A DNA stretch of 64,000 nucleotides from Rosenbergiella metrosideri (GTDB lineage Bacteria; Pseudomonadota; Gammaproteobacteria; Enterobacterales; Enterobacteriaceae). The position numbers were made by a program, and so were the translations under genes. How positions within the stretch are numbered: position 1 is the first letter of the stretch; each line of letters begins with the position of its first letter. Where the stretch lies: positions 105,124 through 169,123 of the forward strand of contig NZ_JALBCV010000006.1 in the NCBI RefSeq assembly GCF_022602565.1, written 5' to 3'. Of this stretch, positions 39,272 to 48,310 are shown in pieces. The notes below the pieces were generated by a model. It was not told the origin of the DNA, did not search any database, and saw only the letters and a list, made by a program, of their open reading frames with translations.

Positions 39272-41107
39272 TCACTCATCGACGCCCACAAACCCGCCGG
39301 TCTGACGCTGCCATAGCCGGGCATAAATACCTTGGTGTGCCAATAATTGTTGGTGAGTCCCCTGTTCCGCAATTCGTCCTTGATGTAATACAATAAGGCG
39401 ATCCATACGCGCGATAGTCGAGAGACGATGTGCAATAGCGATAACGGTTTTCCCGCTCATTAACGACTCTAGGCTCTCTTGTATCGCCGCTTCAACCTCG
39501 GAATCCAACGCTGATGTCGCCTCATCCATAATCAAGATGGGTGCATTTTTTAATAGCACACGGGCAATTGCAATCCGTTGGCGCTGCCCACCGGATAATT
39601 TAACCCCGCGCTCCCCGACTTGAGCATCAAGCCCGACACGTCCTTCATTATCGGAGAGTTGGGGAATAAACTCGTCGGCGCGAGCACCGATAATTGCCGT
39701 AGCAAGCTCTTCCTCTGTCGCGTCAGGGCGGCCATATAATAGGTTATCCTTGATAGAACGATGCAGGAGTGAGGTATCTTGGGTAATCATCCCGATTTGA
39801 CTGCGTAAACTATCTTGAGTGACCTGTGCAATATCCTGATGATCGATACTGATTTTGCCTTGGTCGACATCGTACATCCGCAATAGTAGGTTCACTAAAG
39901 TCGACTTACCCGCCCCCGAGGAACCGATTAAGCCAATTTTTTCACCTGGTTGGATAGTTAATGTGAGGTCATCAATGATGGTACGTTCTGTCGAGTAGCC
40001 AAAACGCACATGGTCGAACACAATCTCACCTTGTGTCACGACCAGCTGCTTCGCCTGAGGTGCGTCTTGCACACTGAGGGGTTGAGAGACGGTTTTCATC
40101 CCATCTTGGACGGTACCAATATTATCGAAAATACCGTTAACGACCCACATAATCCATCCAGACATATTAACCAGACGAATGACCAGCCCAGTCGCGAGCG
40201 CGATGGCCCCGACGGAGATCAACGATTGGCTCCACAGCCATAATGCTAATCCAGTGGTGGTTACGATTAATGCGCCATTCATGGTTGAAAGCGTAACGTC
40301 CATTGCCGTAATCATTCTACCGGCTAACTGCGTTTTTTCTGTCTGGTCTTGCAGGGTCTCGCGGGCGTTTTGCTCTTCGAGCGCACTGTGCGCAAACAGT
40401 TTTAAGGTAGCAATATTGGTGTAACCATCAACAATAAATCCCATTAATTTGGAGCGAGCTTCCGAAGAGACCACTGAGCGTTGTTTGACCCGTGGAACAA
40501 AGTAGCGCAATGCCGCTATGTAGATCACCATCCATATAACTAACGGGATCATCAATTTCCAATCGGTTTCGGCAAAGAGCACCAGAGAGGTCACGGCATA
40601 GATCACAACGTGCCAAATCGCATCGACAAGCTGTACCGCAGAGTCTCGTACCGAGTTACCGGTTTGCATAATACGTTGTGCAATGCGCCCGGCAAAATCG
40701 CCTTGGAAGAAGGATAGGCTTTGGCGTAAAACATACCGATGGTTTTGCCAGCGAATCATGCTGGTCATTCGCGGGTTAATCGTTTGGTGAATGAGTAAAT
40801 CGTGCAACCAAATCATCACTGGGCGGATCACCAATGCGACTGCCCCCATCCACAAGAGAATCGGCCAATGCTCATGGAATATTGTTGCTGGCCGACTGTG
40901 GTTTACGAGGTCAATGATGGTACTTAAATAGCTGAAAAGCGCGACTTCAATGAGCGCACCAAGAAATCCCACCACCAGCAAGCCTGCAAAGCAAGGCCAC
41001 ACTTGCCGTAAATAAAAAAGGTAGAAAGCGCCAATCGCTTTAGGTGGCTCGGCGCTCGGCGCCTCGCGAAAAATATCAATCAATCGTTCAAAACGCTCAG
41101 AAATCAT
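39272..41107 (-). CDS. ABC exporter, fused permease/ATPase
   Basis: A 611-residue half-transporter of the exporter (MsbA/multidrug) type. Six membrane spans in residues 30-330, then a nucleotide-binding domain with Walker A GSSGAGKST, signature LSGGQRQR, Walker B ILIMDEATSALD and the H-loop IAHRLST. A homodimer would be expected. The exported substrate is not visible. The start at 41107 (MISERFERL) is a choice; the frame extends to 41140 with no clear ribosome-binding site at either. Confidence 0.85.
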   Translation of the reverse strand: MISERFERLIDIFREAPSAEPPKAIGAFYLFYLRQVWPCFAGLLVVGFLGALIEVALFSYLSTIIDLVNHSRPATIFHEHWPILLWMGAVALVIRPVMIWLHDLLIHQTINPRMTSMIRWQNHRYVLRQSLSFFQGDFAGRIAQRIMQTGNSVRDSAVQLVDAIWHVVIYAVTSLVLFAETDWKLMIPLVIWMVIYIAALRYFVPRVKQRSVVSSEARSKLMGFIVDGYTNIATLKLFAHSALEEQNARETLQDQTEKTQLAGRMITAMDVTLSTMNGALIVTTTGLALWLWSQSLISVGAIALATGLVIRLVNMSGWIMWVVNGIFDNIGTVQDGMKTVSQPLSVQDAPQAKQLVVTQGEIVFDHVRFGYSTERTIIDDLTLTIQPGEKIGLIGSSGAGKSTLVNLLLRMYDVDQGKISIDHQDIAQVTQDSLRSQIGMITQDTSLLHRSIKDNLLYGRPDATEEELATAIIGARADEFIPQLSDNEGRVGLDAQVGERGVKLSGGQRQRIAIARVLLKNAPILIMDEATSALDSEVEAAIQESLESLMSGKTVIAIAHRLSTIARMDRLIVLHQGRIAEQGTHQQLLAHQGIYARLWQRQTGGFVGVDE

Positions 41108-41262
41108 AACTATACCGACTCTATGCAGTGCATGAACCAATAAGTTTACTGTAAAAATGATGGAACTGCCGCCTTCAGTGACGATTATTCGGGCCGTAGT
41201 CTGTGCGGGGGATGAATCCGTAGCATGAAGAAAAGAGAGGATAGAATAATGATTTATTCATG

Positions 41263-41295
41263 ATCAGGCTGTCCCACAAAGAGGAGCAGCCTGAT
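41263..41295 (-). terminator. Hairpin after the inhibitor gene
   Basis: Inverted repeat ATCAGGCTG / CAGCCTGAT with a 15-base loop just downstream of the I42-type gene on the minus strand. The T-run is weak, so termination is likely but not certain. Confidence 0.5.
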
Positions 41296-41305
41296 GCAAG
41301 GAGAC

Positions 41306-41668
41306 TTACTTGATCACCACAGGTACCGTTTTTTCTTGCCACGATGTTTTATCGAAAATACGACCGTAGATCAGCTGTAAGTGAACCGTCCCTGCTTGTT
41401 GAGCAAGGAAAGTGAAGATTTGTTTACCTGAGCAGCCTACCGTGCCTTTGGGGCAGTCTTTATTTTGTTGGAAATCACTTGAGACAAAAATTAAGGCTTG
41501 GGGCAATTTACTCATCATCCACTGATAACCGGTGGTGGGGTTACTCTCTACAGCTAATCGAACGATGTCCCCCTGCACAGCTTCAATTTTCGGCAGGGTA
41601 TCTGCGGCGAATACAGGTAACGATGAGAGCATCATAGCGCCCGTAAGCAGTGGAGGGATAATCTTCAT
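41306..41668 (-). CDS. Chagasin-type (I42) protease inhibitor family protein
   Basis: A 120-residue secreted protein: signal peptide of about 21 residues ending LPVFA, then a small beta-sandwich with the conserved NPTTGY loop at residues 43-48 and the C-terminal YGR.FDKTSW segment of the chagasin family. Two cysteines (in NKDCPKGTVGC) may form a disulfide. Family members inhibit papain-like cysteine proteases; a bacterial target is not known. It starts 33 bases after mntP on the same strand, so the two are likely co-transcribed. Confidence 0.78.
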   Translation of the reverse strand: MKIIPPLLTGAMMLSSLPVFAADTLPKIEAVQGDIVRLAVESNPTTGYQWMMSKLPQALIFVSSDFQQNKDCPKGTVGCSGKQIFTFLAQQAGTVHLQLIYGRIFDKTSWQEKTVPVVIK

Positions 41669-41701
41669 ACCGTATTCCTCAAGTGTCAGCCGTAATAAGC
41701 G

Positions 41702-42274
41702 TTAGCTTAGTAAACCGAGGTGTTCAATCAAGATCGATGTGCCAATGCCTATCAGCACAATCCCCCCTAGGATTTCCGCCCACTTTCCTAAGACAGGGCC
41801 GATAAATCGTCCGATAAGCATACCGGTGGTCGCCATAATGGTGGTGCTAATGCCAATGGTCAGTGCGGTCAGTACAATATTGACCTGCAGAAACGCTAGC
41901 CCAACGCCGACAGCGAGCGCATCTAAGCTTGTCGCCACCGCTGTTAAGGCCAGTACCATAAATCCATGCCGCTCAGGGGGAGTGACTTCCTCATCATTAC
42001 GATGTCGTAATCCACCAATGACCATACGGCCGCCGAGAACGGTGAGTAATACAAAGGCGATCCAGTGATCCCAAGCCATCACATATTTACTAGCAGCAAT
42101 ACCGAGGACCCATCCCAGTAAGGGAGTCAATGTTTCAATTACACCAAAAATCAATCCTGTACGTAAGGCTTCTTTAAGAGTGACCTGTTTGAGTACAGCG
42201 CCCTTACCTAAGGCTGCGGCAAAAGCATCCATCGACATGCCTAAAGCAAGAATAAATGTAGTCAGTATGTTCAT
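41702..42274 (-). CDS. mntP: Manganese efflux pump MntP
   Basis: A 190-residue membrane protein with six spans that exports excess Mn2+. The duplicated [13 protein letters not shown] and [12 protein letters not shown] motifs supply the acidic residues needed for transport; overall length and sequence match E. coli MntP. An MntR-type palindrome lies about 115 bases upstream. I did not see the yybP-ykoY manganese riboswitch that precedes mntP in E. coli. The chagasin-like gene follows. Confidence 0.93.
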   Translation of the reverse strand: MNILTTFILALGMSMDAFAAALGKGAVLKQVTLKEALRTGLIFGVIETLTPLLGWVLGIAASKYVMAWDHWIAFVLLTVLGGRMVIGGLRHRNDEEVTPPERHGFMVLALTAVATSLDALAVGVGLAFLQVNIVLTALTIGISTTIMATTGMLIGRFIGPVLGKWAEILGGIVLIGIGTSILIEHLGLLS

Positions 42275-42388
42275 AATAATCTGAGTTGCTATAAAAAGTA
42301 ACAGTGATATTCCCTGTTAGGGAAGTCGTTATGCAGAGGAGTCTACCATGCAAAGCGTAAAATAAAAAAGTAATAAAATCATGAAGTT

Positions 42389-42410
42389 AAGTATAGCAAA
42401 GGCTATAACT
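42389..42410 (-). promoter_or_regulatory. MntR-type operator upstream of mntP
   Basis: TATAGCAAAGGCTATA (42392-42407) is a near-perfect copy of the core of the MntR box I recall from E. coli mntH, mntP and mntS (CATAGCAAAGGCTATG). A TATACT that could serve as -10 for mntP overlaps its left end on the minus strand. Confidence 0.75.
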
Positions 42411-42521
42411 TTTACCCTACTACATAAACGGGGCGCAAGCCGAGGATATTCTTGGTAAAATTAGTTTTTGTTTAAGAGTCAGTTGACATCACGCTCAACC
42501 TGAAGAAAAAACGAGTGCCCC

Positions 42522-42770
42522 ATGAAAAATCCGCTTGAAACGCTCTTTATCCCCGCTGGAATCTTATTGCTGGGCTTTCTTTCGGCACTGCTGCTGCCTG
42601 CCCCGACGTTCGGTATTGGCGTGGCCAAATCCATCATGCAATGGTTCCATCTTATGGACCTTAATCAGCTCTATACCATTGTTTTTGCCTTGTGGTTTCT
42701 CTTTCTCGGGACGCTCGAGTACTTACTGATACGGTTTATTTGGCGGCGTTTTATCTCCAACGCATCGTGA
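42522..42770 (+). CDS. Small inner-membrane protein (DUF1158-like)
   Basis: An 82-residue protein with two membrane spans (about residues 8-28 and 50-72) separated by a loop with MDLNQLYT, ending in a basic WRRF. The shape and the FHLMDLNQLYT...LEY...RFIWRR pattern fit small enterobacterial membrane proteins that I remember as DUF1158; the function is unknown. It is divergent from mntP and shares the intergenic region with the MntR box, which could also act on this gene. Confidence 0.68.
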   Translation: MKNPLETLFIPAGILLLGFLSALLLPAPTFGIGVAKSIMQWFHLMDLNQLYTIVFALWFLFLGTLEYLLIRFIWRRFISNAS

Positions 42771-43148
42771 TCATTACGTGTTAAATTTAACAGTTAATTA
42801 ACTGATATGTGACATAAGTCACATTCACGATAAGACGATAATTATAATGAGTACTATCATTAGCTTATGGAATAAAAGAGTAATTATTAGCAACACATCT
42901 AATAATAATGCCAAGCGTGCCAATAATAAGAGAATAAATGAATAATTTATTGATTTATCGCTTAAAAAATTACAGATAATTCTAGTTTTTTAGCGAAAAT
43001 GACTGCGGCCGTTTTTCGAAAAATACTTCAAATCCGATGTTTAAATTAGACAGGGAAATGTTATATTTATCGGTATCTTACCGAGAGCTTCATTTACTGT
43101 CACCACGCTGTAAGCGGATCGGCGTCTTACAGAAGAGGATATTGCCTC
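42771..43148. other. AT-rich promoter region of mqo
   Basis: No gene seen. It holds the CRP site at 42808-42823 and a long AT-rich leader. A gaggat ribosome-binding site lies before the mqo ATG. Confidence 0.55.
42808..42823 (+). promoter_or_regulatory. CRP-binding site upstream of mqo
   Basis: TGTGACATAAGTCACA is a perfect match to the CRP consensus half-sites TGTGA-N6-TCACA. It lies 38 bases after the small membrane gene and 326 bases before mqo, the only gene it could face downstream. Confidence 0.75.
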
Positions 43149-44774
43149 ATGTCGAAATCACCATTACACCTCTCCCTCTCAATGAGTGCGAGCCACGCTA
43201 TGACTGCTAATGTACCCGACTCAGCTCCCCTCGATATGTTATTGATTGGCGCGGGGATCATGAGCGCCACACTGGGTACTTTTCTGCAAGAAGTTGAACC
43301 GACTTGGCGTCTTGAGATAGTGGAACGCCTGCCTGGCGTTGCCGAAGAGTCCTCAAATGGTTGGAATAATGCTGGGACTGGCCACTCGGCGTTGGCTGAG
43401 TTGAACTATACGCCGCAACGCGCAGATGGCTCGATTGATATCACTAAAGCGATTTCAATTAACGAAGCATTTATGGTTTCTCGTCAATTCTGGGCGTCGT
43501 TAGTCGAACAAGGGCGTTTAGGCCAACCGAGTAGTTTTATCAACACCACGCCACATATGAGCTTTGTGTGGGGAGACGACAATGTCAATTTCCTCAGAAA
43601 GCGCGCAGAGAGTTTACGTAACAGTTGCTTATTCCGTGGCATGGCCTTTTCTGATGAAGCCGAAACGATCCAACATTGGGCACCATTGATTATGAAAGGG
43701 CGTCGACCGGGAGAGAAAGTGGCGGCGACTTACTCGCCTTTCGGTACGGATGTCAATTTCGGTGAATTGACCAAACAACTTATTGATAGCTTACGTCAAC
43801 GCGATAATTTCACCTTATCCCTACGCCAAGAAGTACGCACTATTACTCGCTTAGAGAATGGCTTGTGGCAAGTCACGCTGCAAAACCTGATGAACAATAC
43901 CTCGCGTACAGTGACCGCGAAACACATCTTTATTGGTGCGGGCGGTGGTGCGCTCCCTCTTTTACAAAAAACTGGAATTGAGGAAGCGAAAAAGTACGCC
44001 GGTTTCCCAGTTGGTGGCTCCTTCTTAGTGACCGAAAATCAAGCTTTAGTCCAGCAGCACTTAGCTAAAGTTTACGGTAAAGCCAGTGTCGGGGCACCGC
44101 CTATGTCGGTTCCCCATGTCGACACACGCGTCCTTGATGGTAAACAGGTACTGCTGTTTGGACCTTTCGCCACGTTTTCTACCAAGTTTCTAAAACAAGG
44201 CTCTTTACTCGATATGTTTGGCTCGATGACGCCGAATAATATTGTCCCGATGATGCAAGTCGGGGCGCGTAATTTCGGCCTAGTGAAGTATCTTATCGGG
44301 CAAGTGCTGCTCACCGATAACGATCGCCTCGATGCGCTACGCGAATATGTTCCTCACGCGAAGGCGGAAGATTGGCGTTTAGTCGTTGCCGGTCAACGTG
44401 TTCAAGTGATTGAAAACGATGGAAGTAAAGGAGGTACCTTAAAACTGGGGACCGAAATTATTACCTCGCAAGATGGAACAATTTCAGCGCTACTCGGAGC
44501 GTCGCCGGGTGCGTCAACCGCCGCACAAGCGATGCTTGAGGTGATGGGGAGAATTTTTAAGGATGAGATCGCGTCAGAAAGCTGGCAACAGAAGATTAAG
44601 CAATTGATCCCTTACTGGAAAATTACGCTTAACGACGATGAAAAGGCCACAGAGCAGGTATTGAAACATACGAGCGAAGTGTTAGCACTCGATTATCCAA
44701 CTCCGGATAGTGAGCAAGCGACTGTTACGCTTAGCCCTTTACCTATCACTGAAGGTGAACCTCTTTCAGTGTGA
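43149..44774 (+). CDS. mqo: Malate:quinone oxidoreductase
   Basis: Peripheral inner-membrane FAD enzyme that oxidises malate to oxaloacetate and reduces quinone. The 541-residue product has the FAD motif [16 protein letters not shown] (about residues 31-46), [30 protein letters not shown], and the C-terminal [19 protein letters not shown]. Length and pattern fit E. coli Mqo (548). Next to fumarase-type and lactate functions in the window it makes a quinone-linked malate step. A perfect palindrome follows the stop. Confidence 0.95.
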   Translation: MSKSPLHLSLSMSASHAMTANVPDSAPLDMLLIGAGIMSATLGTFLQEVEPTWRLEIVERLPGVAEESSNGWNNAGTGHSALAELNYTPQRADGSIDITKAISINEAFMVSRQFWASLVEQGRLGQPSSFINTTPHMSFVWGDDNVNFLRKRAESLRNSCLFRGMAFSDEAETIQHWAPLIMKGRRPGEKVAATYSPFGTDVNFGELTKQLIDSLRQRDNFTLSLRQEVRTITRLENGLWQVTLQNLMNNTSRTVTAKHIFIGAGGGALPLLQKTGIEEAKKYAGFPVGGSFLVTENQALVQQHLAKVYGKASVGAPPMSVPHVDTRVLDGKQVLLFGPFATFSTKFLKQGSLLDMFGSMTPNNIVPMMQVGARNFGLVKYLIGQVLLTDNDRLDALREYVPHAKAEDWRLVVAGQRVQVIENDGSKGGTLKLGTEIITSQDGTISALLGASPGASTAAQAMLEVMGRIFKDEIASESWQQKIKQLIPYWKITLNDDEKATEQVLKHTSEVLALDYPTPDSEQATVTLSPLPITEGEPLSV

Positions 44775-44781
44775 TAGAAAA

Positions 44782-44801
44782 CGGCCTGCTTAAGCAGGCC
44801 G
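44782..44801. terminator. Perfect palindrome between convergent mqo and lysE-type gene
   Basis: CGGCCTGCTTAAGCAGGCCG, a 20-bp perfect palindrome between two convergent genes, 7 bases past the mqo stop and 6 bases before the other stop. No T-run on either side, but position suggests a bidirectional terminator. Confidence 0.6.
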
Positions 44802-44807
44802 CCTATG

Positions 44808-45392
44808 TTATGCCATGATCACTTCTACCAGCATCCAACTTGCTGTCATGACTAGCGTCAACGCCATCACGCTATTAAAGACCCAGCGTTTACTGGCATC
44901 TTGCAATAAGCCACTCATCTTATCGCCCAATATCGCCCAAATAATTACGCAAGGCAGCGTCATCAAGCCGTAGCTAAGTAACATCCAACTCAACGGAATA
45001 TCGGCAGCGTAGACCAGGGCAACGTTTAAACACATTAACCATGCTTTAGGGTTTACCGCCTGAAACAAGACTGCCCCAAAAAAACTCATTGGTGTTGAAG
45101 CTTGGGTAAGTTCGGGCGCAGCAGAACGGAAAATTTTCCATGCTAGCCAGATTAGATATCCACTGCCTGCTAGCGTCAGCGGTATACGGATCATCGCCAT
45201 CCAATGGAGGAGTTGCTCAAAGGCTAAAATGGAAAATAGCAGTTGCACCAGACACCCTGCAATAATCCCTAGTATCATGGGTAAGGTCTTTTTCAAACCA
45301 TAATTAACCCCAGAGGTCGCCAACATCACGTTATTCGGGCCAGGTGTGACCGACATAACGACGACATAACTAATGTAAGAGGGATCAAGCAT
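44808..45392 (-). CDS. LysE/RhtB-family amino-acid exporter
   Basis: A 194-residue membrane protein with five to six spans and the family signature MSVTPGPNNVMLATSGVNYG near the N-terminus; VNPKAWL in the middle is also typical. Members export amino acids such as lysine, threonine, homoserine or cysteine; the substrate here is not known. It is divergent from a MocR-type regulator with 141 bases between starts, an arrangement common for such exporters. A strong inverted repeat lies in that gap. Confidence 0.85.
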   Translation of the reverse strand: MLDPSYISYVVVMSVTPGPNNVMLATSGVNYGLKKTLPMILGIIAGCLVQLLFSILAFEQLLHWMAMIRIPLTLAGSGYLIWLAWKIFRSAAPELTQASTPMSFFGAVLFQAVNPKAWLMCLNVALVYAADIPLSWMLLSYGLMTLPCVIIWAILGDKMSGLLQDASKRWVFNSVMALTLVMTASWMLVEVIMA

Positions 45393-45472
45393 GATGAGTG
45401 TCCTGCAAAAAAAGAGTGAGGCTATGGTACCTCAGCGATAAAAAGGGTAACAGAGACAAAAAAGTATTATTG

Positions 45473-45512
45473 TAATGAGTACAATTTCAGTTAAAGTAAA
45501 TTGTACCCATTA
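45473..45512. promoter_or_regulatory. Inverted repeat between lysE-type and mocR genes
   Basis: Arms TAATGAGTACAATTT (45473-45487) and AAATTGTACCCATTA (45498-45512) pair with one mismatch across a 10-base spacer. It sits in the divergent promoter region, 21 bases before the regulator ATG. Binding by the MocR-type protein is inferred. Confidence 0.6.
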
Positions 45513-45533
45513 AACTGACAACAAGGTGTATCC

Positions 45534-47024
45534 ATGACAGAGGTCACGACTCGCTATCAGCAGCTTGCCGACGAATTCGCCACCTTAATTCACCAAGGAA
45601 AGATCAAGGCTGGACAGAGGCTACCCGCCATTAGGCGTGTTGCTGAAACCCATCAAGTGAGTGTCAATACTGTACTTGCGGCATGGCAGCGCCTAGAGAA
45701 TCGGGGGTTGGTTGAAGCTAGGCCTCAGTCAGGATTTTACGTACGCAGTGTACTCGCAGAGGTTGCCACCTCCGCACCTAGGCAGCTAAAGCCTCGCGAA
45801 TTAGGACGGGAAAAGATGGCGTTAATCGAGGCGGTATTCGCCGCTCAGCGCAATCCGGCTTACACCAATATTTCCCTCGCCTGCCCTCAGCATGAGGACT
45901 TTTTCCCCACCGCTAAACTGACAAAAATTGCCGCCTCGCTATTACGCAGACGACCTGACATCATCTCCAAATATGCACTACCTAATAATGGTGAGCCACT
46001 ACGCGAACAAATCGCGAAGCGCGCCCTTTATTCAGGCTTATCCCTGTCCGCCGAGGAGATCATTATTACTCACGGCTGTTCAGAAGCGATTCAATTAGCC
46101 TTGCGGGTAGTCACCTCTCCCGGTGACTGTATTGGCGTTGAGAGCCCGACCTACTTCTTCCTTTTTCCTTTACTGGCAGAACTGGGATTAAAAGCCGTCG
46201 AGATCCCAACGGATCCTCGAAAAGGGATCAAAATGGATGTGCTCGAATTGATGTTGAAAGAGAAACGGATCTCAGTGCTAATCACCATCCCGACGGTTCA
46301 CAATCCATTAGGTTTTACCTCCTCTGTCGCAGATAAAAAAAGGTTGGCGCAGTTAGCACAACATTATCAATTACCGATAATTGAAGACGGTATTTATAGC
46401 GAGTTACAATTTCACACTCCGGAATCACCGGCGGTGAAAAGCTTTGATAAAGAAGGTTGGGTCATTTACTGCACCAGCTTTACCAAAACCCTCGCGCCAG
46501 ATTTTCGTATTGGCTGGATGATGGCGGGCCGTTTTCACGATGCAATCTCTCGCCTAAAAGGCTTGAGCACCTTAGGCGAGTCGGCTCTTTTAACCTCTAC
46601 CTTAGCCGAATTTATCGCTAATGGCGGCTATGACCACCATTTACGCTCACTGCGTAGGCGCTATGCCAGCAATATGGATAAGGTCAGAGATATGATTTCT
46701 CGCTATTTCCCTGAAGGGACGCAAGCGACTCGACCAACGGGTGGGTTCGTTTTTTGGGCAGAGCTGCCCGGTAAAATTAATACCGTTGATTTATTCGAAC
46801 AGTTATTGAATGAACGTATCTGTGTTACCCCTGGATCGCTCTATTCCCTCAGCGACCACTATCACCATGCACTACGCTTATCCTGCTGCTATCCTTTTGA
46901 TGAGCGCTACCGTTATGCATTGCGCCGTACGGGTGAACTGGCCTGCGAAATGACGGGGATCCCCCCGCAAGATTTTCAGATGACGGGAGCAATACCTCTC
47001 GGCGAAGGCAACAGCGAAGCATAA
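45534..47024 (+). CDS. MocR-type PLP-dependent transcriptional regulator
   Basis: A 496-residue fusion: a GntR-type winged helix in residues 1-75 (GQRLPAIRRVAETHQVSVNTVLAAWQRLENRGLVEARPQSGFYV) joined to an aminotransferase-fold domain. The PLP lysine is in YCTSFTKTLAPDFRIGW, with YALPNNGEPLREQIA and ITIPTVHNPLGFT blocks. MocR proteins sense amino acids or vitamin B6 forms; the divergent LysE-type exporter is the probable target. Confidence 0.88.
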   Translation: MTEVTTRYQQLADEFATLIHQGKIKAGQRLPAIRRVAETHQVSVNTVLAAWQRLENRGLVEARPQSGFYVRSVLAEVATSAPRQLKPRELGREKMALIEAVFAAQRNPAYTNISLACPQHEDFFPTAKLTKIAASLLRRRPDIISKYALPNNGEPLREQIAKRALYSGLSLSAEEIIITHGCSEAIQLALRVVTSPGDCIGVESPTYFFLFPLLAELGLKAVEIPTDPRKGIKMDVLELMLKEKRISVLITIPTVHNPLGFTSSVADKKRLAQLAQHYQLPIIEDGIYSELQFHTPESPAVKSFDKEGWVIYCTSFTKTLAPDFRIGWMMAGRFHDAISRLKGLSTLGESALLTSTLAEFIANGGYDHHLRSLRRRYASNMDKVRDMISRYFPEGTQATRPTGGFVFWAELPGKINTVDLFEQLLNERICVTPGSLYSLSDHYHHALRLSCCYPFDERYRYALRRTGELACEMTGIPPQDFQMTGAIPLGEGNSEA

Positions 47025-47077
47025 GCTATACTGTAATAAAAGGCGTTTAACGCCCAAACCACAATGATGGAATTTTT

Positions 47078-48091
47078 ATGGTTGAGACAAAAAATAATTC
47101 GAAGAAGGATAACGAGGACCACGAAGCGTCGGTCATTCCCATTAAGACAGGAAATACCTCAGTGGATCACTCCATCAAGCAGGCTTCACGCTTTTATATT
47201 TGGTTCACTTCCCTTAAACCGGTCGCTCATTTTTTGCGTGCCATCGAGCGTTTTAATGATCGTTTGGGAAGCCAATTCGGTGCCGCAATCACCTATTTCT
47301 CCTTCCTTTCATTAATCCCGATTTTAATGGTTTCCTTCGCGGCCTTGGGTTTTGTCTTGGCTTCTAACCAAGCCCTCCTTTCGGAGTTGATTGATAAAAT
47401 CGTTAACAGTATTAGTGATCCAACCCTGACCTCAACATTAAAAAATACTGTTAATACAGCTATCCAACAACGTACCACTGTCGGGATAACCGGATTGTTG
47501 CTGGCCCTCTATTCGGGGATCAGTTGGGTAGGAAATCTTCGCGAAGCCATTCGTGCCCAGTCCCGAGACGTGTGGGAACGCGCGCCGAAGGATCAGGAGA
47601 AAATATGGCACAAGTATTTACGCGATTTCATCTCGCTAACTGGCTTGGTGATGGCGTTGGTGATTTCCATTTCATTAAACTCCATCGCCGGTTCTGCACA
47701 ATCGACGATCATTAGTGCATTAGGATTAGATCATATCAGCTGGTTACGCCCTCTGATCACGGTGAGCGCGTTGTGTATATCCATCGGCTGTAACTACCTT
47801 ATCTTTTTATGGATTTTCTGGATTCTTCCTCGCCATAAGCCCCATAAAAAAGCCCTATTCCGTGGCACATTACTCGCGGCAATAGGCTTCGAGCTGATTA
47901 AGTTTATTATGACCTTTACGTTGCCTAAATTAGCCTCTTCGCCTTCAGGTGCGGCATTTGGTTCAGTATTGGGATTAATGGCGTTCTTTTATTTCTTTGC
48001 CCGCTTAACTCTATTCTGCGCAGCATGGATTGCGACAGCAAACCCTCCTGCTTCTAAAACAAAAGAAGATAATGCACCAACAACGCATTAA
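47078..48091 (+). CDS. yhjD: YihY/BrkB-family inner-membrane protein YhjD
   Basis: A 337-residue protein of the YihY/BrkB family, the same length as E. coli YhjD. It has an N-terminal cytosolic tail, six membrane spans with the family FGAAITYFSFLSLIPILMV and YSGISWVGNLREAI motifs, and a charged C-terminal tail. YhjD variants have been linked to tolerance of altered lipopolysaccharide precursors in E. coli; the native role is unclear. It is followed by yhjE, as in E. coli. Confidence 0.88.
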   Translation: MVETKNNSKKDNEDHEASVIPIKTGNTSVDHSIKQASRFYIWFTSLKPVAHFLRAIERFNDRLGSQFGAAITYFSFLSLIPILMVSFAALGFVLASNQALLSELIDKIVNSISDPTLTSTLKNTVNTAIQQRTTVGITGLLLALYSGISWVGNLREAIRAQSRDVWERAPKDQEKIWHKYLRDFISLTGLVMALVISISLNSIAGSAQSTIISALGLDHISWLRPLITVSALCISIGCNYLIFLWIFWILPRHKPHKKALFRGTLLAAIGFELIKFIMTFTLPKLASSPSGAAFGSVLGLMAFFYFFARLTLFCAAWIATANPPASKTKEDNAPTTH

Positions 48092-48099
48092 TCTGTCGA

Positions 48100-48139
48100 T
48101 AGGCTAAATTAAATAAACTATTTTTTTTAGCCTATTTTT
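48100..48139 (+). terminator. Terminator of yhjD
   Basis: Stem TAGGCTAAA / TTTAGCCTA followed by TTTTT on the plus strand, about 9 bases after the yhjD stop; long AT-rich loop. Confidence 0.65.
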
Positions 48140-48310
48140 AGCGTATCCCTCCAGCTTATTAACTATTCCCAGATAACTTCATTTGTCTAATGCCGTATCA
48201 CTACGATTATTCGCTATAGAGCCTGTGCGGCGGCGTGTCAGTTAATTGAACCCTACGGCATGCCTGCGTAATATGATTTTCCGATGTAACAAAAATAAGA
48301 AAATGGAATT

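Noticed and set aside
42275..42388. yybP-ykoY manganese riboswitch before mntP
   Set aside because: Expected conserved motifs are not seen by eye; only a small TTCCCT/AGGGAA hairpin is present. Left to a covariance search.
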